Source: Larimichthys crocea
Lineage: Eukaryota; Chordata; Actinopteri; Sciaenidae
Direction of reading: 5' to 3'
DNA: 64,000 nt
Assembly (NCBI RefSeq): GCF_000972845.2
Contig: NC_040021.1
Coordinates: forward strand, 4,075,469-4,139,468
Part shown: piece by piece, positions 56,746 to 64,000 of the stretch
Layout of the letters: each line of letters begins with the position of its first letter
Numbering within the stretch: position 1 is the first letter of the stretch
The notes under the pieces: generated by a model
The model's input: the letters and a program-made list of their open reading frames with translations, nothing else
Told to the model about the DNA's origin: nothing
Databases searched by the model: none
Made by a program: the position numbers and the translations under genes

Positions 56746-58429
56746 TTCTCTGTCAGCTTCGTATAACTATTTTCATTTTAAAAACATGTTTTTTTAAATC
56801 TTCTAGCACTTGATTTATGTCTTCTTTTATGTTTTTGGTTTTATTCTTGGACCCAAAGTGCTTGAGAACGGAGGCCAGGACAGTTTTAAGGAGTCTACTT
56901 ACAGGAATCAAGGCAAAAGGGAAAAAGTGATGGTGGCTGCTGGCATCACAGGTGGAGTTTAGATGATTCAGTGGCTGCACAAAGCAAGGCACACTGGAGA
57001 ACTGTGCACAGGGAAGAACAAGAAAAAATCCTCCGGGAAATTAAGCCAATGCTGAAGTGCTAAAAACTGTAATTCATAAAATTTAAAGTGCATATTCTGA
57101 CCTGTTTTTAGACACTTGTGTGTTCCACAGATGATTTCTTTTAGATCTTCTGTATACATTTAAAAAAGCCTTTACAGACATGAAAAGGAGGATAGATGCT
57201 ATTTATCGCTGCACGTCCTCAGTCTTTACCTTCCAAAGAGCATCTTTTGAAAGGCCACATTTTTGATCAAAGTGTCATGGATTAATTGACGTATTGATCG
57301 GGGGCCGAGGCATGCGGCACTTCAGTTTGTGAAGGGAGGATTTATGCAGGCTCAGTCATGGTTGACTTGACTGACCTGGTTATTGAAGCCAGAGCTATTT
57401 GTGGCTCAGCTCACAGTGTGGAACTGAAGATTGGCCAGGATCTATCAGTTAAACGATAAAGCAGGTGAGGGGCAGTACAGATGTCGCCGTGATTGGAAAT
57501 TGTATCACTGACGAGTAGAAATTTAAATAAGTCCAATGAGATGTGATCGGGATTGCCTTGACCTCTTCATAGCTTCGTCGCCAAACAGACTCTCCATCTT
57601 CCACTGACGTACAGCACTTTAGGGAACCACTCACTGGAAACCGGTGACACTGGAGGTCATCAAATCTGGCCCCAGTTAGACTTTCACTTGACATTTTGCC
57701 TCCGTGTGTCAAATCATCATCGCGGCGTGTTTCTCTTTCAGCTTAAACACACAATGAATTCGATCTGCTCTTGCAGCTAAATTGCCCGGTCGACGTAAAC
57801 ATAGAATTATTTTAACAAGATCGGAAAGTTTCATGTGAGGTTTATTTACTCTTAAGTTTGTCGTACAGGGGAAAGTTAAGGTCAGAGAGCAACGCATTTT
57901 GAGTTTTTCTTGGAGCCAAAGTAACAGCTGGGATTTGTAGAGGCTTTGTGGTGAGTCATGTTGAGAATTAAAAAAAACCTCTCACAGCATTGAATGTGAA
58001 TGAATAACGAAGCTGCTCTACTGTCGCTGCTCAGTGGTCAGAACGACTGCTGACGTTCACATCGTCTCAGAGGATTTCTTATGATTTCCTCCAAAAGGCA
58101 AAAAGTTTTACGTCATATCTGCGTAAAAGTGACCCTGCTCTGTGGTACGTTATCTGGTGAAGTTCATTAAAAGTAAATTTGAATCATAAAGTAGTGATTC
58201 AAATGGCTTGTTATGATAGATATTTAGTTTACAGTTATATAAATCAGAGGAAAGCATAAAGAAATATTACTTAATTGATTAATTGCTGATTCATTTTCTG
58301 TCAATCAACTAATGGATTCATCAATTAATTGTTTCAGGTCAGAGTTAATTCATTTTTCCTATAGTCAGGACATTTGTATAAGTTCAAATGGAGCAGAGTT
58401 TTAAGTCTGTAAAAGACTTACAGTGAAGT

Positions 58430-59830
58430 ATTTTTTACTTGAGTAAAGGATCTGAGTACTTCTTACACCACTGATACACTTTAAGTGCATTTTTCTCGTA
58501 GTACATTTTTCGTTGTATTGGAGTATTTCTACATTGTTTTACACTTCAATAAAATACTTTGTCCATTAGTGCAGCCGAGTATTTTCCAGGAGCGGTATTA
58601 GTACTTTTTTTGAGTAAAGGATCTGAATATACACTACTTGTGATGAAAGGTTTACATGAAATACAACTTTTTGCTGATAATACTTGTTGCATGTAGGACT
58701 AAGATGGACTTTTACTTGTAGTGGAGTATTTTATAGTACTTTTACTTGAGTACAGGATCAGAATATACACTACTTGTTTTACATTAAGCACACTTTGCTG
58801 ATAACACTTGTTGCTTGTAGGACTAAGGACGACATTTACTTGTAGTGGAGTATTTTATAGTACTTTTACTTGAGTAAAAGATCTGAGTACTTCTTGCACT
58901 ACTGATACACTTTAAGTGTATTTTGCTGATAATACTTGTTGCTTGTAGGACTAAGGAGGACTTTTACATGTAGTGGAGTATTTTATAGTACTTTTACTTG
59001 AGTAAAGGATCAGAATAAACACTACTTGTTTTACATTAAGTACATTTTGCTGATAATACTTGTTGCATGTAGGAGTAAGAGGGACTTTTACTTGTAGTGG
59101 AGTATTTTATAGTACTTTTACTTGAGTAAAGGATCAGAATAAACACTACTTGTTTTACATTAAGTGCATTTTGCTGATAATACTTGTTGCATGTAGGAGT
59201 AGGAGGGACTGTTCCTTGTAGTGGAGTATTTCTACATTGTTTTACACTTCAATAAAATACTTTGTCCATTAGTGCAGCCGAGTATTTTCCAGGAGTGGTA
59301 TTAGTACTTTTCTTGAGTAAAGGATCAGAGTAAACACTACTTGTTTTACATTAAGTACACTTTGCTGATAATACTTGTTGCATGTAGGACTAAGATGGAC
59401 TTTTACTTGTAGTGGAGTATTTTATAGTACTTTTACTCGAGTAAAGGATCTGAGTACTTCTTGCACTACTGATACACTTTAAGTGTATTTCTCTGATAAA
59501 ACTTGTTGCTTGTAGGACTAAGAGGGACTTTTACTTGTAGTGGAGTATTTTATAGTACTTTTACTTGAGTAAAGGATCAGAATATACACTACTTGTTTTA
59601 AATTAAGTACATTTTGCTGATAATACTTGTTGCATGTAGGACTAAGGGTGACATTTACTTATAGTGGAGTATTTTATAGTACAGTACTTTTACTTGAGTA
59701 AAGGATCAGAATATACACTACTTGTTTTACATTAAGTACACTTTGCTGATAATACTTGTTGCTTGTAGGACTAAGAGGGACTTTTCCTTGTAGTGGAGTA
59801 TTTCTACATTGTTTTATACTTCAGTAAAAT
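58430..59830 (+). repeat. Tandem array of about 125-bp units upstream of kcnk3
   Basis: About eleven units carrying ACTTTTACTTGAGTAAAGGA, TTTTGCTGATAATACTTGTT and GTAGTGGAGTATTTTATAGT. The TTATAGTACT block lies at 58731, 58854, 58983, 59107, 59422, 59550 and 59674, so spacing is 123-129 bases with a gap of variant units. A longer variant (TTTGTCCATTAGTGCAGCCG) occurs twice, about 703 bases apart. The array ends about 300 bases upstream of the kcnk3 start codon. Confidence 0.93.
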
Positions 59831-60073
59831 ACCTGAATATTTCCTCAGTCAGCCTAAATATGACACAGTAAAGTAATAGTATTCAGTATTTTGCACTGGG
59901 ATGCGCACAATGTTTTGTGATGGAGATGGGAGGGGAAGGGAGAGAGGTATGGGTGGATGGATGGACGGAGGGGGAGGATTCCTGTGGTGGGAGGGTGGGT
60001 GGTGCTGAATGAACAGCTCCTCGGCTCATAAAGTCATCAGAGAGCTTCTCTGCTCCGTCAGAGCAGCACAGCC

Positions 60074-60133
60074 ATGAGCCAGCCGAGCTCCCCGTCCTCC
60101 AGACCCGCGCTCACTCTCCGCCCGTCCCCCTGA
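60074..60133 (+). CDS. Upstream ORF in the kcnk3 leader
   Basis: A 19-codon ORF (starting MSQPSSPSS, ending LRPSP then TGA) begins in a fair Kozak context (GCC before ATG). It stops 12 bases before the kcnk3 start codon. If the transcript starts upstream of 60074, it could reduce or gate translation of the channel. Whether the transcript includes it cannot be seen here. Confidence 0.45.
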   Translation: MSQPSSPSSRPALTLRPSP

Positions 60134-60532
<399 letters not shown>

Positions 60533-61610
60533 TAAAGTTATGATTTGAGGATATTCATAAACTTGGTTGTGAAGTGACATATATGTAATATTAAGAATTT
60601 GCATAATTACTTAAAGTAGCAATAGTGCAGTCTAAAATATACATAATTACAAGTATCAAAAATAAAAGTACACATATGGCAGATTCTTTTTAGTATTGTA
60701 TATTATATTTTTGTTTTATTCATGTGTGTTTTACTGCAGAGCTAAAGTAGCTGGTCCATTTTCAGACACTTATCATGCATCTTATTTCGTTTTTGTGTGT
60801 AAGATCGGAATCTGCAGAGTAGCAGTCAGATTGCTGCATATAAAAAGGAATAAAAAGTGCAATATTTCCCCTCTGGGGAATGGAAATATTCAAATAAAGT
60901 TCAAGTAACTCAAATCAATCTAAAAAAAAAAGTACAGCACTTTGAGTTAATGTAAATTAGAATCCATCACTGCTGAAGACATAGAAAACATGCCTAGGTA
61001 CATAGAGTATTAGGTGTAACAGGTGTAGCGTGAGTCAGCTGAATTTTAAGAATATAGTCCTTATGCAACATCTTTCTTACTGGCTGCATTATCATCACAT
61101 TATTGTTGTGGCAGTAAAAAAAATCTTTCACAAGTTTTTCACATCTGCCTCTTTTAAAACTGAACTGAAAGAGAAAGTCGTGCTGTCGTCAGAGCCTTTT
61201 ATACTTTTATACTCGAGCATTTTATATAACTCACCTTGAGTCAAATCTGCAGCACCTAAGTGAAGGACGGTTAAGGACAAAGCTTCTCTCCAAATAAGAC
61301 ACTCTGCTGTTGCATTGTGCCTGCTCCAAAATGCCCAACAACAACAACAACACAAGGCTCCCAGCTCTTTATTCACTTTATTACACAGCCTTCAACCTCT
61401 TTACATAACACTCTACTCGTGACTGCAAGCTTGACTTAGTCAAACTGGACTTTTAAAAACAAAACTAGATTTGGTAGATTCTGCTCAGCAGCGGCCACCA
61501 TGGCCACAAGTAGTAATTACAGGACAATGGCACATTGAATATGAATTAATTGATCTCAAATCGCATAACATAGAAGCATAACTGGTCATACTAGACCAAG
61601 TAGTTCTCTT

Positions 61611-61816
61611 TACAGGACCGGTGTGTTGGATTTAGTGGCATCTAGGGGTGTAGTTGCCGATTGCAACCCCCTCGCTTCACCATTGTGAAGGAAATTTGTC
61701 TAAATCTAGAGTAAGCACATTGCTTCTTATTTCCAGGTGATTACACACTAAAGAAAACATATTTTCTTCCATTTCCGCCGTATAATGTAAATAAATCTGA
61801 CACAGCGGACCTTTAA
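61611..61816 (+). repeat. GTGTTGGATTTAG repeat, uninterrupted copy
   Basis: Contains GTGTGTTGGATTTAGTGGCA, TAGGGGTGTAGTTGCCGATT and GCAACCCCCTCGCTTCACCA. It ends with TAAATAAATCTGACACAGCG. Same family as the interrupted copy at 24475-24965 and the fragment near 575-720. Confidence 0.7.
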
Positions 61817-62940
61817 CGTCTTTCTCATCTATTTAGAAGCCGTCCTTATCTCCTCTCCATCTCCTCTATGTGAGACTTCCTCTGGTATTTAGTGACTTGG
61901 CCAGTTGTCAGTGCTGACCTGTGACTTGTAACTCTATAAGATGCAAGCAACTAATTGCACACTAACCCAACCCTGGGTGTCTGTAACCGCATTCTGTAAT
62001 TGTGAGCCCAGAGGCCGCTGCAAACACAGTGATTGGCGTCTAAAGCCTGCCATTAAGTATTTATGACAACACCAGACCCTCGCTGTTCCATTGGCCTCGT
62101 GGCACATAACATTAACGCTGCATATACTGTACAGTGAACATGACAACATGCAGCCATGCTGAGCCACGGCACAAGGATGAAACATCTCATTTGTTTGTTG
62201 GCTAAAGCTGTGATTTATTACTTTTTTTTTTATGATGATGATGATGAAAAGAGAGGCTCAAACTATTTCTGCCAGAGTATAAAAATAGACGTGAACCTCT
62301 TATTTCATGTCACATTCTTTGAAATTATAATTAAGTAATTATTATAATTAAAGTCATTTTAGAAATGAGGACTCAAGACATTCAAATCCAACACAGGACA
62401 CCCCGAGGACCAGAGCGCCGGCGCCGGTGTGAAAACATTGCATGAAAAAAATCAAGAGTAAAAGAGACAAGGAGTCACTCTGATGCCGACAAAATTGAAA
62501 TTCACGTTGTGTATAACACGCGGCCTGTCGATTGTATGAGGACAAGTAACATCCTGGAAAGCTATGAATAAATATACACTTCAATTCCCACTTCCACACT
62601 CCACACCCGGCAGTGAGAAGCAGCTATCATGTGATAAGATCTGTGCCCGGCATGCTCTACTAATAATTAAACATAAGTGTGGAAGGGAGGAGACGCTGCA
62701 GCCAGTCATCACTTTCCACAGAGGAAAGGGAAGGCGGAGGGCAGGGTGTCCATTTACCCGCCAACTGCGATGGGGGGAAATGGTGGAGGCGATGTGAGAA
62801 ACATCACAAAAGTGGGTGGAGGGGGAGCTTTGAGCGATAAAAGTGCTCTCAAGATGGTGGGTGGGATGTTGTGTGGAGCTTTTCTGCACCTCGAGCGGTG
62901 TGCATCTCGTCACCGCCACATCAGTGTGTGCGACCACGGC

Positions 62941-62967
62941 GCTCCACCACCACCACCACCACCACCC
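62941..62967 (+). repeat. CAC trinucleotide microsatellite
   Basis: Nine units of CCA/CAC in kcnk3 intron 1; it produces spurious His- and Gly-rich ORFs. Confidence 0.92.
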
Positions 62968-63211
62968 GTGCTGCAGTTCAAGGTCATGCAGAGCACGTAG
63001 AGGACATGAAAACAGTGTGGTACAAATATCCCCTGTGTTTTATCTGCTGTGCTGTATCTGATCACGACGACAACACGCGGAGCGGCCGGCTTTAGTGTTT
63101 GTTTGTTTGATACACAGCATAACCTGTGATATGATATCACGGTGTGTTCGTATGAGCGGAATTAAAGGATCATTTCACGGAAAATTAAACATAATAATAC
63201 AGAAAGTTTTG

Positions 63212-63320
63212 ATTTTATCCAAGCGGCAACCTCCGCGGCTGTGAAGTGAAGCCGATGCCGAAAACTGCAGTTCCTCAAACGTCCACTTGAGACTGGCTGC
63301 AGAACCAGTCTCCATATCTC
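63212..63320 (+). repeat. 300-bp interspersed repeat, copy F (truncated)
   Basis: Only the first third is present: AAGCGGCAACCTCCGCGGCT through CAGTTCCTCAAACGTCCACT. It is cut off soon after GAGACTGGCTGCAGAAC. Confidence 0.8.
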
Positions 63321-64000
63321 ACCTGCAAAACTAACGCCGCTCCTACTCTCTCCTCAACTGCAGACTGATAACAGAAAGATTTAAGAAAGCTCTCTCTTCT
63401 TTCATCACTGAGAAATCATCCAAATCCCAAAAACTTTTTTTTTTGTCTCCCACCTCTCCTGTGAGACGTGCTGAAGTCTGTCTGGCGTCCACGTGGAGTA
63501 AGCTGGCGAGAGTTATATTCTTTCCGCACTCAACCACTTATAACGATACTAATGTAAGTAATTACCATTAATGAATCAGGATGTGCCCTCTAATTATGCA
63601 ACTGGCTGAAAATGGGTTCACGTCCATGTCAGCGATGAAAATAGAAAAAACGATTAGATATTTTATTCATTGTTAGTCCACATATAGAAATGTTGGATTC
63701 ACTGACCCAGAGAGGATTTGCTGAGCTCGCCTGCTCTTTTTCAGCGACAGCCTGCTTCGCGTTCATACACTAATGTCTTTCCACACTTGGTAGCTTCCCA
63801 GTACATCAGCACATGATGTACTGGGTGGTGTCAGAGCAGCTAAACAAGAGCTGGAAGGGCTCCGATCGAAGCCAGTTTTAATGTGATGGAGTGTTTCCTG
63901 CAGACGCCGGTCCGAGGCTTTGGGATTACGGCGACACGTACAGATTGCATGGCCTGAATGCATTCGTATTCACTTCCTGCGTCCACAACTGGCTCCATAA

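Larger units (their letters stand above)
42840..58429. other. Intergenic region upstream of enpp and kcnk3
   Basis: I see no recognised gene. It contains repeat copies C, D and E, CA runs (44220-44233, 48968-48993, 56369-56383), a TA run (43364-43375), TAA units (47717-47732), a common repeat fragment at 56620-56745 and the unassigned exon-like ORF at 56166-56348. The rest is unremarkable AT-rich DNA, with a denser stretch at 53500-53830 that might be conserved non-coding sequence. Confidence 0.55.

Overview
The window is nuclear DNA from a ray-finned (teleost) fish. Genes are split into many small exons with GT-AG introns. The protein sequences are vertebrate and fish-like, and most of the rest is microsatellites, minisatellites and teleost-type interspersed repeats. 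There is no sign of prokaryotic organisation, CRISPR or operons.

Three protein-coding loci are visible. (1) Positions 2986-8284, minus strand: a synaptotagmin-like protein gene, best matched to SYTL3 (Slp3). It has a Rab27-binding FYVE-type zinc finger at the N-terminus and one intact C2 domain. The second C2 domain is represented only by two broken pieces. (2) Positions 13230-42726, minus strand: an ENPP1/ENPP3-class ectonucleotide pyrophosphatase/phosphodiesterase. I place 21 exons, including a cytoplasmic tail, a signal anchor, most of the phosphodiesterase domain and the whole nuclease-like domain. I cannot find the two somatomedin-B exons. I also cannot find the exon(s) carrying the catalytic threonine and the first zinc-binding aspartate, and the reading phase at that gap does not close. 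(3) Positions 60146-60428, plus strand: the first coding exon of a TASK-type two-pore potassium channel (KCNK3-like). It stops at the intron that splits the selectivity filter, and the rest lies beyond the window. A short upstream ORF sits in its leader.

Layout: 1-2985 is repeat-rich DNA downstream of sytl3. 8285-13229 separates sytl3 from the ENPP gene and holds a 21-bp minisatellite. The ENPP introns carry solo LTR-like elements, a LINE fragment broken by one of them, a hAT-like element nested in another repeat, and a roughly 570-bp purine/pyrimidine tract directly next to an exon. 42830-60073 is a mainly intergenic stretch with several copies of one interspersed repeat, a possible orphan 3' terminal exon, and a tandem array of about 125-bp units just upstream of kcnk3. 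60429-64000 is kcnk3 intron 1.

The three genes do not form a pathway: one acts in vesicle tethering, one in extracellular nucleotide hydrolysis and one in background K+ conductance. The most unusual observations are the internal domain losses in two neighbouring genes and the nested and tandem repeat structures. I found no convincing new biological system.
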